Shown piece by piece: positions 35,631 to 47,719 of a DNA stretch of 64,000 nucleotides (the stretch's first letter is position 1; every line of letters begins with the position of its first letter). Position numbers and translations under genes: made by a program. The notes beneath the pieces were generated by a model. The model was given only the letters and a program-made list of their open reading frames with translations, searched no databases and was not told the origin of the DNA. The stretch is from Gremmenia infestans (lineage: Eukaryota; Ascomycota; Leotiomycetes; Helotiales; Hamatocanthoscyphaceae): the NCBI GenBank assembly GCA_032629725.1, contig JAFEVB010000022.1:620001-684000 (forward strand), written 5' to 3'.

Positions 35631-36494
35631 TCAAATATCAAACCACACAATCGGATCATTCTGGTGAAAGATAGCCTTGAACACTTTATCTCCATCCGGC
35701 CGCTCTTCCTCATCCATCCTAATACAATGGAGGGTAGCCGTATCTGCATCGCCTGGGACGAAAGCCCGGAACATGAAGTATGCGTCACTTGGCCTATAAA
35801 CATAAATTAGATCAAATCAAATCAAATTAGATTAATTACTTCCTTCCGTCACTTTCCTTTACTCTGGGGTCTGGATATAGACATAATAGGAGTCGAAAGA
35901 GAAAGAAGGGGAGATATAGGTACTTACTTCTCCGGGAACGAATGCATGGGGTCTGAATCTGGGATTAGGACTTTGCCGAGGATGTGTTTCCCATATGCTG
36001 CAGTAGCGACGCGGACTTCTTTCAAGTCATCGGCTGTGAACCATGCCATCTCATCAGCATATGCTCAAACAGAAATCCAAAACAAAAATCTAGAATCCAG
36101 AAGAATCCTCTGGCGTGTGCAGGTGCAGCTTACAGGAGAAATTCGTGAGTTGCTGATCGCTTAGATTAGCCACGGCTTGGAAATATTGGGGTTCGTGTTC
36201 TGCGCGGTACAGTACACAAGTTAGTTAGTTGCAGGGAGTTAATTGGGAGAGGGATTTGGTTGGAGACGGGGTAGAAATGAGCGGGTGGGCGTGGGGAGCG
36301 TACTGTTGGTTTCGTGACGCTTGTGTTGAAGTGCTTTCTTGAGGTCTACGTGGATCTTGTTGAAGACTTCGATGGACTCGGCCCTGGGATTGTTAGTTGT
36401 GGGTTTATGAATACAGAGAGAACGTGTGTGGATTGGGTTGGATTTACTTGGGGGGGTGGGCTGGGCCTAGATCTACGGTTTCGGCGGTTGCCAT
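35631..36494 (-). CDS. Small five-exon protein of unknown function
   Basis: Minus-strand exons 36494-36448, 36383-36304, 36199-36134, 36063-35928 and 35793-35631 splice in perfect phase to 163 residues. N-terminal helix: AESIEVFNKIHVDLKKALQH. Middle: HEPQYFQAVANLSDQQLTNF and EMAWFTADDLKEVRVATAAY. The C-terminal part is strand-rich and acidic (FMFRAFVPGDADTATLHCIR, then KVFKAIFHQNDPIVWFDI). The tidy splice sites and hydrophobic patterning make it a real gene. I do not recognise the family and propose no function. It faces MAK21 tail to tail, 188 bp from its stop. Confidence 0.7.
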
Positions 36495-37452
36495 GGTGGG
36501 GGGTTGATCGTGTGGTGGGGTGAAGTGAGGTAGGTGGTTTGGTGGTGGTGTTTGTGTTTGTGTTTATGTTTCGGATTGTGGTGTTAGGAATTGAGTATAT
36601 CTGGTTATCAAAGGGACAGACAGGCACATCATGGGCACAAGCAAGGCTTTATATATTCCATGTGAGGGCATGACTAACGCCACAGCGTGTTACTACGGTA
36701 GAGCGGGGTGTAGGCAGGACAATTTGCATGAATGATGAGGGGAATGCGTTGGAACACGTGGATCACATCCTTTTCTTTCAGCCACAGTCTCGATTGAGTT
36801 CTTTATCTGATCTATCTTGGGCCGTTTAACCGCTGTTTAAATGGTTAGATGGTGGAACAGCGACGAAATGGGTGGAATGAATTGTAAAGTCTCATATGAA
36901 GTGGTGGGCTGATTCTACCATTTGCTTTGTCAGCAGACCACAGCTAAGGTACCACGAACTCCATTGGCAGGCTGCTCTAGAGCTGCTACATGAGGTGTGG
37001 CGTTTAGTGGGCTGTTTTACTATTTGTTTCTGAGATGTGGATGATACCTGTATGTTCCTTGGATTCATTCGTCTACTTGTACCACCCCACTGCATGCAAG
37101 GTCCAGATATGACGTCGCGACTCGCGACAAACAGATATTATCGACACAAAGTACAATTTGATGACTTTCTTCAAATTGCGAGAACCCATAGAGTTAAATG
37201 ACTTAAGAAACCCGAGCTAAGTCTGAAAATATAATATCAGCAAGGATAGTTAAGTCACGTGATCTGACCAGGGGTTCGCCTGATAAGACTGATAAGATTA
37301 CTCGTACTCCAACGGGACGGTGCTGATCTTGACCGAGGCCGAGGCAAAATACTTGGTCGTCAGCTACTGACCCACCCGCAAGAGCAATTGGTAATATTAG
37401 ACGTCCCTTATTCCACCACCATCTACGGCATTGGGTTGATACAGCCCTTCTG
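36495..37452. other. Divergent intergenic region
   Basis: About 960 bases between two divergent genes. GTTT/GTGG-rich just upstream of the minus-strand start. No further feature. Confidence 0.5.
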
Positions 37453-38449
37453 ATGCCCTTGGCTAGCCGATTTCTACGGCCTAGTGCCGCTGGCTTCTCA
37501 GGAGTCGGTCCGCGGCTCTTGACTAGAAAAGTTCAACAAAATCTGCCGCCTTCACTCTTTCAAACTTTCAGTACAAGAGCACGTCTTCTCCAATCCCCAG
37601 AAGGTATGTTCGCCTATGCAATGGGATTGCCAATACTGACAAAACACCAGCGGCCATCCAAATAGAAACACCGAAGCCAAGATCCTTCCTCGGACGCGCC
37701 CTTGGCGTAGTAGCAGTTGCCTTCTTCTTCACCACCACAGGCTTTCTGATGGCAGCAGTTCCAGCATTCAAAGCCGCAGATGGCTTCATAAACCCCCCAA
37801 CCGACGAGGAAACCCTCCTCCTGTACACGCCCGAAGACGACGTAGCGCGAGAGATCGAGGAGTTCATCAAGAACCACCCTGTTTCCGTTGAGCTGCGCTC
37901 GAACCCGCAATTCTCCGAATCAAGACCACACTTGAAGATCCCAGAGTCATATCGGAGTCACAATTTGACTGGCGGGACTCTTCATGGAACTGATAAAGTT
38001 GTAGTCCCGCCGTACATTTGGGCCGAGGCGGGCGGGAAGAGCCTTGTTTCGATTTCATATCTAGGAGCGGCTCTTTGTGGGCACCCGGGGATTATACACG
38101 GCGGCATGCTTGCTACGCTTCTAGATGAGGGGCTGGCTAGGTGCTGTTTTGGGGCTCTGCCGAATAAGATTGCGATGACTGCAAATCTGAACATAAATTA
38201 CAAAGCGCCTGCAAAAGCCGGGCAATTTGTTGTTCTCAGGGCCAAGACTACGAAGGTTGAGGGACGGAAAGCTTGGGTTGAGGGTCATATTGAAACCTTG
38301 GTCGCTCCGGGAGAAAAGCCGGTGATTCTGGCCGAGGCTTCTGGCCTTTTCATTGAGCCGAGACAAGCTTCTGTGAGTTCTCCAATCCTAGTATACAGGT
38401 CACGCTAATATTTTTGTAGACAATGGCACGAGTATACCCAGTTCAATGA
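37453..38449 (+). CDS. Mitochondrial membrane-anchored hotdog thioesterase
   Basis: Exons 37453-37603, 37651-38372 and 38420-38449 give 300 residues. The N-terminal 48 residues are rich in Arg, Ser and Leu and lack acids, as in a mitochondrial presequence. A single membrane span lies at about 67-86 (LGVVAVAFFFTTTGFLMAAV). A hotdog-fold thioesterase domain follows, with the 4HBT-type signature GIIHGGMLATLLDEGLARC near 195-215 and the strand TANLNINYKAPAKAGQFVVL. The family hydrolyses acyl-CoA thioesters; the exact substrate is unknown. The layout (presequence, one span, hotdog domain) matches a fungal inner-membrane group that includes yeast Fmp10-like proteins, a tentative link. The last exon is only 30 bases. 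Confidence 0.8.
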
Positions 38450-39005
38450 GCAGGTCAAGAGAAGGACCTTGCTATCTGGAAATTACCAGGCGCGTAATAG
38501 AGAACTGTTTAAAGACTAAGACGATCTAATGTATAGATGGCACTGACTATAAGCAAGCATTATTAAACAAGACATACAGCTTCGTTTTACATCTAGAGTG
38601 GAAGCCTAGGATACATAGGTGTTCGAGAGTCTTCTATTATACAAGAGATAGAAAAATAGCTCCACTTGAACTCATCTGCACTCTGGTAAACTCCAACTTC
38701 TAATTCTCAGTCGAGAAACCATGCACCCCAGCAACTGACATGTCTTCCTGAATATCTGCTTCAGTAAAATACTAAAACCACGTGACTGTTCCTGCAAGTG
38801 GGGTCTGGACCCTGACGCAATCCGCCAACGCGGGACGAATTTTCAGCACCTCACTTACTCACGACATCAACCCCACGTAGACTCTCGCCCATTCACTCAA
38901 TTAAACCATAAAAGACCTCTTCCCTCGTCGTCGTTGTCATCCTTCCCTCTCTTCCCCCATCTCACCAACCCCCAATCCCCCCTCCAATCCCCCCAATCCC
39001 CCAAA
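38450..39005. other. Intergenic region, C-rich leader
   Basis: About 555 bases. The last 110 bases before the APS kinase start are strongly C/T-rich (runs of CCCC), consistent with a fungal core promoter and 5' UTR. Confidence 0.5.
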
Positions 39006-39928
39006 ATGGCAACGTAAACAACCCCTCCATACCCCACCTCCCCCCATCAAACCCCCCCTCCCAACCATTTCAACCACTCCATTCCAACAACAAATAACTA
39101 ACACCCACCTCCCTTCCTTACAGCAACATAACATGGCACCCATCCCTCACACGCACCGAGCGCAGCACCCTACGCTCCCAAACCGGGCTAACCCTCTGGT
39201 TCACCGGCCTCAGCGCCTCGGGCAAATCCACCATCGCCACAGCTCTCGAGCAGCACCTGCTACATCTGGGCCTGAGCGCGTATCGGCTCGATGGGGATAA
39301 TGTGCGTTTTGGGCTGAATCGGGATCTGGGGTTTAGTGAGAAGGATCGGAATGAGAACATTAGAAGGATTGGTGAGGTATGTTTGTCTGTCTTTCGTTTT
39401 CCGTGTTAGGACTCGGGTGGGGAGGGGGGGAAGGGGGGAAATGGATGGAGGCTGATATGGTGTACTGTAGGTAGCGAAACTCTTTGCAGATGCGTCGACG
39501 ATTGCGCTTACGTCGTTCATCTCGCCGTATATATCAGACCGGAAGATCGCGCGGGATTTACATGCAGATGTAGGAACGAGCAATGGTTCGTTTTCTCCCT
39601 TCCCTTTCCCCCTTCTTCCTCTCCTTCCCCCCTCTATCTGCAACTCTCCTGACTGACAAAATTACATATAGATGAACCCATACCATTCATAGAAGTATTC
39701 GTCGACATCCCCGTTGAAGTAGCCGAGAAGAGGGACCCGAAGGGCTTGTATAAGAAAGCGAGAGCAGGCGAGATCCCCAACTTCACAGGTATCAGTGCGC
39801 CGTATGAGGCGCCTGTGAATGCCGAGATCACGGTGCATACGGATAAGAGTTCGGTGGAGGAGTGCGTGCAGCAGATCATGAAGTACTTGGTTGAGAAGAA
39901 ACTGCTTCCAGAAGGCATCAAGGCGTAG
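39006..39928 (+). CDS. MET14: Adenylylsulfate (APS) kinase
   Basis: Phosphorylates adenosine 5'-phosphosulfate to PAPS, the second step of sulfate activation in assimilation to cysteine and methionine. Exons 39006-39013, 39124-39376, 39471-39585 and 39672-39928 give 210 residues, the normal APS kinase length. The Walker A loop is GLSASGKST at 31-39. Also diagnostic: YRLDGDNVRFGLNRDLGFS, RNENIRRIGEVAKLFADA (residues contacting APS), FISPYISDR, and DPKGLYKKARAGEIPNFTGI of the mobile lid. The first coding exon has just eight bases (ATGGCAAC), confirmed by the conserved MATNITWH start once spliced. Tail to tail with VMA5, with 152 bp between stops. Confidence 0.95.
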
Positions 39929-40080
39929 TAGAGAGATATGAAATGAATGAATAAGAATCCATGACAATGGTGTATGATTTATGATTGTGAAAGTGGGAAT
40001 GAATACTCATAACTTGTGGTCTCATACAATGCTTGCTGCCACCAATGCGCCAACCGGGGGATTTGTTCCATCCATGATAC

Positions 40081-41465
40081 CTATATAATCTCAAAGTCGT
40101 AATACACATAAGCAGTGTACTCACTACCTTCACCGCCGCCCACACCTGCTGCTGCCATTTCTGAGGATAAGGCCGAATCATCCTTGGTTACTCGTCCCTT
40201 GTTATCTCGCCCAAATGCGTTTCCTCCTAGGTATGAATAGCTTGAATCGAGGGCTATCTTTGCTTTCTTCACCAGCTTTGGGGTTGTCTATCAAGCTGTT
40301 AGTACAGAACCATTCTTCCAATTGGAGGCCAGCGTACCTTGATCAAACCGCATACGAAATCCAGAGGCAAACCATATCGCAAGACCGTCTCCACGAATAC
40401 TCGCAGAGTCAAGACGTGAATCCATATCATGACAGCTTCACTCCATCCCGTACGTCCCAATCTCAACGCCTCACCCCATATCTTCCTCTCATCCCTACTA
40501 ACTCTCTCCACCTCCTTCCGTTCTTCTTCCTTCCCGCCCTCGACATACTTGTAATCCCTGGGCGTCCACTTCATCTCTCTGCACTTATGCTGAAACTCCG
40601 CGCTGTATTTCTTGAACGTTGTAGCTGCATAAAGCGTGAACTCGTCATCGTGTGCTACCTCCTTTGCTGATCGAGGGACAACCATAGGTGATATTGTTTC
40701 GTAACTTTTAATGAAGTCTTTTTTGAAATTCGAGGGAACTACGACTAAGTGGGTCTCGAGGTATTCAGAGTCTTGAACCAGGATTTTGGGATCAACAACG
40801 GGTGTAAGGGATTTGGTGGAGAGGTTTCCTCTGTTATTTCGTTAGCTATATACTAATGCTACAACCATCGGTACTCACGTTTGTTTTCGTTGCAGCGTGG
40901 TAAGGTTCGTCTTAACTCCATTATACTGGGTAAGTTTTGATTTAACATCATTGTCAATGCTGGCAAGTTCCTGGAGCAAGTTTAGCCAATTGCTATTTCC
41001 CTAGAAGGAGAATTGGTACCTTTTGCAAAGAGTCGATAAGCTCTGCCAGCGGTTTATCGGCACGGTACTTGACTTTGTTCCAGTTGAAAGTCCGTAGGTA
41101 TTGATCAGCCGGCTCTGTAGGATTGGTTAACCGCTACCCGCAATATTCAAAGCTTCCGAGAACCCACTATCATTAACCGTCTTCTGCTGCGAGATCTTAT
41201 CCTCATCACCCTCTAGCAGAGTCCGCAGAGAATCTCCCACCTTAGCTACCACAACCTGGCAAGCACTCTCCAGCTTCGACAGGTCGTCCGCCTGCTGCAC
41301 CAAAGCATCGAGAGTTCCAATCTTGAATTCGGGGATCTTGAATGGGATTATGGCGCCATTATCCGCGATGGTCGATTTCAGAGCTCCCAAAGCTTCTTCT
41401 TTATCGTTGGTGGGAGAGATGGAGGTGGGGAGAGAAACGAGGGCATATTTCGTAGGACCCGACAT
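40081..41465 (-). CDS. VMA5: V-type proton ATPase subunit C
   Basis: Subunit C of the peripheral V1 sector, which holds the stators and controls reversible V1-Vo assembly for vacuolar acidification. Minus-strand exons 41465-41168, 41114-41020, 40970-40879, 40830-40338 and 40287-40081 give 394 residues, the family length. Hallmarks: KYALVSLPTSI at the start, VNDKPADQYLRTFNWNKVKY across the first splice, RADKPLAELIDSLQKELASI, then SEYLETHLVVVPSNFKKDF, the MVVPRSAKEVAHDDEFTLYA block, and WIHVLTLRVFVETVLRYGLP near the C-terminus. The first exon appears to run on to a stop at about 41128, but the donor at 41167 restores the conserved sequence exactly. Convergent with the APS kinase gene. Confidence 0.93.
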
Positions 41466-43173
41466 GCTTGCTGATTTTGGATCGCCTTGGCTGGCTGGGG
41501 CAATTGAAAATGGGCAGCACCCAAGCTGGCACCTTTAGTTGTAGTTATTGCTGTTCCTGGGAGAATGGGCGAGGGAGATGTAGGTGAGGAGCTCAAGCTC
41601 CAAGCTCGATTGAGAAGGCCCGCCACGTGCGCAACAAGCTAAGCTGAAATTGGGCAGCTTCAGACGACAAACTTTACCTCTAATCAAACTTCACTTTGTG
41701 AGAGCACATGAAGCTATTGTGACTCACTAGTATTGTACCGTTCCTATTGTTCTTACTTGTTATTGTATTTGAAGTGTCTTCTCAGTGTACCATGCCATGC
41801 TCTTATAATCTAATGTCCTGTTCTTGGGACAACTCCAATGCCACTCCAATCAGCCTTGGCCATGCTCCCATATTTTCAATGGTTATGTATAGCACTTGTA
41901 TCTGGTCTAATTTAGTATATATTGCTCACTGGCGATTGTACAAATCCGAATTATGGCTCTTTCGTTCTATAATCGTTCCATATTCTATGCTACCCGCCAA
42001 CTATCTCATATTTGCTCAGGAAAGTCGACTTCTTGCCAGTTTCCTTCAGGAAGACGAAAGCTTTGACTTTAACGGGTTTATGTGTTTTTCGAAGTTGCTT
42101 TTCCCTACAAGTAACTCGGGCTGAAGTATTTTCTTGAATTCTTGTTTGCACTCTGTCTTGAGGTTAATCAGGGGCAAACAGTAGCGTTCACCAAGTACAA
42201 TATGCTTCCGAGTGAGTGATCAAGTGAGTACGTCAATTCAGTTTTACCAACCCAAGTTGACTCAACGCTCACTGCTCAACACTTCCTTTGGGCATATCTT
42301 GACTTTTCCTAACCAATTGTCATATCTTGATAATTGATTGAACTTACTTGCAGTTTTCAAAAAGGCCGTTGAATATCGATGAATCCTTGCTCCATATTCC
42401 AAATTATCTAGAAGACAAGCTCTATTACCAAGTTACCCTCCACTCATCGCTCACTCATATTCTCAGGCGGTATATTCTTCATCTTTGTCCTTCTCGCTCT
42501 CAAAATCCTTTTGTCATTTCTAACTTGATCCATCATCTTCATCTATGTTACCGGATAACTCTAGTCACTTCAAGGGACATCTTTCGTATTATCCTTCGGG
42601 CCCGACTTCCCCTCAGGTTCACGGCTTCATCCCATCATCAAGTATCCACATCGGGAGATATCAAAGCGGTGCTGCTCGGCCAAAGGCGTCTCTATTCACA
42701 CGGCGCCTCATTTTTCTTCCACTACAACCTCCACGATTCTCTCCTTCTAACAACACCCTGCTTTCTTGCACGTCGATTGCTACGCCCTGAACTCTCGGTG
42801 GGTCTTCTTTTGCGAGACTTCGTCAAGTCTACGATCTTTTGAACAAGTCTTTCGCTTTGCGCCAAATGCGATCTTTATTCTGACAACCTCATATTTGCTC
42901 CCTTCACAGTATCCCCTCGCTTTCCGCCGCAGCTCACCGATCTTTTACCATTGGTTTCGATCTTGAGCTAGTTTGCTGCATGGATCCTATCACGCGTCTA
43001 CGCCGACCCATTCACTGTTGCTAGGTAGTCCCAATTCACAAACACCCTGACTGTCCTCGACACTGCGTCACGCTCTACTTCTTGGAAATAAATGTCTTCC
43101 TCCCAACAGCTAATCTTGTAGCTCGAGAACATAGAACAGAAAAGAGACACCGCTGACTTGTACCGTACCCGCC
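41466..43173. other. Long divergent intergenic region
   Basis: About 1.7 kb between VMA5 (-) and the next gene (+). The right half (about 42360-43170) is strongly pyrimidine-rich and holds long plus-strand open frames rich in Leu, Ser, Arg and His, typical of unconstrained pyrimidine-rich leader DNA. No gene called. Confidence 0.5.
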
Positions 43174-44614
43174 ATGCCGTCAAAGAACCCCAAACGTCGC
43201 AATGCGACCTCAAACCCAACCTCAAACCCAAACCCACGCAGTAAATCCAGTTGGTTCAGTCTGCCATCTGCCTGCTCAATTTTCCCCACCAAGACCCTCA
43301 ACAAACTCGTCATTCTTTGCGCCGGAAGAGAAGCGAAGTACCTCTTCATCCGCAAGCAAACCATGGCCATATGGCGCCGTCAAAAGACAATTACGACGAA
43401 CAACCCAGAAGAATGGGCCGCCATTGTTGGTGGATCTGTAATTGGTGAGAGAGAAGCTGTTCGCAGCAACGTCAAGCCTTGGGAGGAGCCCAATTTCGGG
43501 ATAACCTTTCGGTACCGAGAATCCCCTGAGACAACGACTTCGTCTGCTCATAGCAGTTACTACGAATCTGATGCAACTCTCACTCGCTGTGACACCAATA
43601 GCACTATCGGTAGCAGTCTTGTATCCTTTCCTTCACCGGAAATACGAACCCCAGAAGATCATGCTCCGACTCAAGCTAGAAAGGAAGTTCACGATCCTGA
43701 AGCACAACTTCATCAGAGTACCGGTCAGCATGAGGAGGGTGACACTCTACAAAAGAGAGACTCTGGAGTTTGCGTCTCCTCAACGCCAGAATATCATACG
43801 CTGGATGCCTTCAAGCCAACACGAACCCCCCTCGCACCTGGTGAAGTCCCCTTTGTCCCCGAAGTTAGCTTCTCAGAAGATTGGAATCTCCCAACGGCAA
43901 GAATTATCACCAATCGACCGAATGATCCAGCGATGCAGTTATGGCTCAGAAAGAACAAGGTCAAAGCCATACTCCGTCCAGATTTATTGACCCTCCCCAG
44001 GACAACACCTGGTTGCTCCACTAAAGAAGCAATGGAGGCATTCATTTCGCGGCCGTCCTGCAAGATTGCTTCACAATTCCTTAGCCCAACTACGAAGCAA
44101 CAGGGGTTCACGCGAATGCCAGAGCAGTCTCAGGCTCAAGCTCAAGCTCAAGCTCAAGCCCAGTCAAAGAGTAGGATCTCATTCACCAGCTACTAGAACC
44201 TCACTGACAATACACACAGTCCCTCAGCCTCAGCAGAGGAAGAACAGTCAAGCAAAATCTGCATCGCACAGAAGGAACTCAAGCGATAAGAATAAGATCA
44301 ATAGTAAGTGCCGCCCTGCATGGAAGGAGGAACTCGCTAACCGTACCTTGCGCCACACAGCAGCCGCAAAGCAAGAAGCCATGGCTCGTCGTGCCAACGA
44401 AGCATATGAAGCCAAACAGAACGCCGCTAAGAAGAAGGCTCCCCCCGCCATGGAACGCACATCTAAACGCCGAGCTCCGAATCCTGCAGCTGCTACGCCT
44501 GTCAGCATCCTCAAATCATCTTCGAAGTCAAGTGCTCGGTCTGCTACTACTGCCACTGTTGCTGAGGGCTGTGATGATTGGGATCCCAACTGGATCGTCG
44601 AGGCTGCTCCTTAA
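43174..44614 (+). CDS. Uncharacterised basic, mostly disordered protein
   Basis: Exons 43174-44170 and 44220-44614 (branch CACTGAC, 49-nt intron) give 463 residues. The N-terminus is basic with NPTSNPNP-type repeats, then a short hydrophobic helical part (LNKLVILCAGREAKYLFIRK). A moderately conserved-looking core (about 195-275) contains PLAPGEVPFVPEVSFSEDW and RPNDPAMQLWLRKNKVKAIL. A Gln-Ala repeat at about 320-330 comes from hexamer repeats. The C-terminus is basic and Ala/Lys-rich (NRTLRHTAAAKQEAMARRAN), ending in an acidic DDWDPNWIVEAAP. No family recognised. Possibly nuclear from its composition, but that is inference. Confidence 0.65.
44131..44160 (+). repeat. In-frame (CARGCT)5 repeat coding Gln-Ala
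   Basis: Five hexamers, CAGGCT or CAAGCT (last CAAGCC), encoding five Gln-Ala pairs just before the intron of the surrounding gene. Confidence 0.85.
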
Positions 44615-46601
44615 ATGCAGGGGAGAAAGGGTGGTATGGTATGATCTTGGCTATGCGAGCGCAATCACGAAGATGAATGATGAATGATGAGTGATGGATG
44701 TAGGATATCGTTTTGTATGATAAATATTGGGGCATGAATTTTGGAGCGCTCAGGTCATGGCGTCGCGTCTCGGGATGAGATGCTGAAGTAGATGACCTTA
44801 ATGTAATACGATCGCTTCTGGTCTTGCATTCATTTGTGATGACTTATAACCCCTTATAAGTCGTGCATCAAAAGCCCTCTCTACACGCACGTCAACTCTA
44901 GTATTCGTAAGCTTTTCGCGGGAAGTAGAGCGTCTCACCTAGCCGAAGCCCCAATAATCCGAACCGAGCAGTCTTCTAGTCCCGGGGCCGTCTACAGAGG
45001 TGGAATATAATGGTGGCATTGTCCTAGACAACGAGCTACCGTGTCCCGACTTCAGAGTACAAAGTCTTGATCACTTACAGGAGCGATATTTGTAACGCTT
45101 TCTCATTTTGCTTCAGCCTAGGGGTCTTTGCTACCACCAATAGCTATCTTACATCTAGGAATAGGAGGGTAAGTAGTATAAGAGGTTTTGGCAGTCTATC
45201 CTTTTAGCTCAAGAACCAGTACTCATGTCTGAATCACACAGATTGACAACCAGCAAGTACATCCAGGTGCTCTCCTCGAATCCACTCCGGGACGCTCCTA
45301 ATAGTGGAATCTCGAACACCAATTCCACTTACTCTTGAGCCACTGCGACTCCTCTAACATTCTCCTTGTTGATGCCCTGTTCAGGTTGCTAAGTACCAAA
45401 TTGCATTGAAGGTCATATTGGAGTGAAATCAGGCCATCGCTACACCGCTACAATCGAGGCGATATCGCGGGTTGAAGGCCCAAACTGGGACTGGAAAGAC
45501 TGCGATACACTTGTTTTGCGAACTGGAGCTGATGAAGCCGTACGACGGGGAAACGAATCCCTTCTTCAGAGAGGCAAATGGCATCCATGTCTATCTGGGT
45601 ACTGCTGAATTTGGGAAAGGGAGTTTGAAAGTTTTATCGCATTTCATGTGAACAAACAAATAACCAAACACGGACAAACGATCAGGTCAAAAAGACTCAA
45701 TGGTTTAGAGAGATGAAGAGTTCCTCAGCTGCTACTCTGTTTTGGGTCCAGGGTTCAACCCATTCTGACCCAAGATCTCACGCCCAATCGAAGTTTGAAG
45801 GTTTTCATACGACTTGCTCTTCCTAACTAGGATTGGGGATCTTTCGATACACATTACATATACAGAAAAGCAGGTACAATGAATTACAGCGGGTGAGATC
45901 TCCTTGCATTTGCTTTGCTACTATTGCCCGAGAGGTTTCGGTCGACGTCAACATATCCATTTAAACACAAAGGCACAAGATAGCGTAAGCCAGTTCTACG
46001 AAGAGGGCCTTTGCTCAAATGTTGTGCTCAAAAGGCTATTTTAGGAGGAATTTCAAAGGCAGCCGCCGCCTTGTGTAAATAAGCTCTTCCCTAAAATCAA
46101 AGTCTCGTGATACGCTCGCTCTTCGCCGAACCCGTCAAAATAGATTTATTCTCAAAGCAGTAGGTACAACCTAGCTCTTACGAATTACTTGTACATCGTG
46201 AGACTTCTTGCCACTGGGAAGACACCATGATGCAATCAAATCACACCACTCCTGCCAACCATTTCCTAATGCGGGATGTTCAAGCGGAGCGACGTGCAAC
46301 AAAGACGCTTTGAAAACCGAAAGTTGCCTCAGAGTCCCCTTTCCATTATCATAACCGGATGCAAACTTCAAGCTTAGGTACAGTAAATGGAAGATCGAAA
46401 GATGTGTAGATACTTTCTAACCATCGTACGAGAAATAAAAAGTATGTGCTGATCTCGGGATTTGTGAACCCATATTCCCGATTACGTTAGATGCATAGTC
46501 TGAATTCGCGATGAATTTGAACCCAAATTCAAGTAACTTCTCCTTCATTAAGCATTAAGAATATGTACTGCTCGGGTATCGTTCTCCTATCCATCCTATG
46601 T
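44615..46601. other. Long intergenic region
   Basis: About 2 kb between two facing genes. Short frames at 45423-45608 and 46171-46371 (minus) read like protein fragments but lack context. A GGGTTCAACCC segment near 45750 resembles a tRNA T-arm but has no tRNA around it. Confidence 0.45.
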
Positions 46602-47719
46602 TCATGCCTTGAGTCGCTCTCCCGCAATATCGTCTTGCGCGTCCTTCAGTAAAAAGCTAAATGAGAATTAGCTTAGCACATCAAACTCGCTCCTTCAATG
46701 CACTTACTTGTACCAAATCATCGTTGGACCAACAGTTCCCAAATGCCACAGGCTGTGTGCATCAAGGCAACCCCATACCGGCGGGAAGTCAAACAGCTCC
46801 AAGCTCATCGCCAGTATAATCCAGGCAACCGCAAGACCGGGCCATGTAGCCCAAAGACGTCCCGAATTTCTGTATTTCTCGAAACTAAACCAGCTCCACA
46901 GTGAATTTTGCAGAACCCCTAGTATCACGTTTGCTGCCATGTTGTACGTATAATCCCATTTGAACAATTTCAAATACGCAACGTGCGCCACGTACATCGA
47001 GAGGCAGAGAACCGTCCAAAATCGCCGAACTGATTTCGTCTTCTTCCCACCTTGGTCCATTCGGAATATTCGGATCGGGGTGTAGTAGAAGCCGTACAGA
47101 ACGCTTGCCCCAGCAGCAAAATAGTCAAGCTGTTCTGTAAACTGGAAATCTCGCATGTGAAAAAGCATGCTGAATATCCAGCTAGCCATTCCAAAGTACG
47201 CGAAAAGAACATAGTACTTGCGCAATGGATATGACGCAGGTATGTTGGATGTGACTTTAGAGAGACCATTTTGATGCGCGAGGAAGTTGAGAAGGGAGAA
47301 GAAGACCGAGAATGGTTCTTGCATTCCTAGGAAACGGTAGAAGGGCCATTTCCCGTGAAATTGAGTTATTTCTTCATCTGCTGCGACGCGTCGATCGGTG
47401 ATGATGTGTTGGCAGGCATAATCGCATTCGGCTGGGCAGTCCCATAGGAGGAGTCGGTGGAGGGGAGCTGAAGGACATTAGAAATGCTAAGTAATCAGAG
47501 TTTGTGACTTACGGATTGCTGTAACTGCGCGGCTGCCACAGTTCTCGCGTTTGCAGACCTGGAATCTGATTAGAGGGTTTTGATATGCCAGGATGAATTC
47601 CGTACCTCAACACATTCTTGAAACTCAGGTAGCTGGTCTCCATAAGAAGCATACACTTGAGATGCAAAGGCCAAAAAGAGAAGCCATAAGGGCCCAGCAA
47701 CCTGTTGTCTTAAAATCAT
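46602..47719 (-). CDS. PER1: Per1/PGAP3-like GPI phospholipase A2 family protein
   Basis: ER membrane protein of the Per1 family, which removes the sn-2 acyl chain of GPI anchors during lipid remodelling. Minus-strand exons 47719-47606, 47558-47513, 47467-46708 and 46656-46602 give 324 residues. A signal peptide lies at about 1-26 (GPLWLLFLAFASQVYAS). A Cys-rich lumenal part follows (FQECVEVCKREN, then LLLWDCPAECDYACQH), with QFHGKWPFYRFLGMQEPFSV and several membrane spans. Family His residues are visible in MLFHMRDF and AHSLWHLGT. The frame seems to stop at 46704 but is spliced (donor GTAAGT at 46707) to a last exon ending DAQDDIAGERLKA, the conserved fungal C-terminus. Confidence 0.93.

Noticed and set aside
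42348..42842. Plus-strand 164-codon ORF
   Set aside because: Lies in pyrimidine-rich leader DNA; composition is Leu/Ser/Arg/His with no motif, and overlapping frames are open too.
45737..45780. tRNA T-arm-like GGGTTCAACCC
   Set aside because: No acceptor stem, D-arm or anticodon arm can be placed around it.
46704..46706. Apparent stop of the Per1 frame
   Set aside because: It is part of the GTAAGT donor at 46707; the conserved C-terminus is on the next exon ending at 46602.
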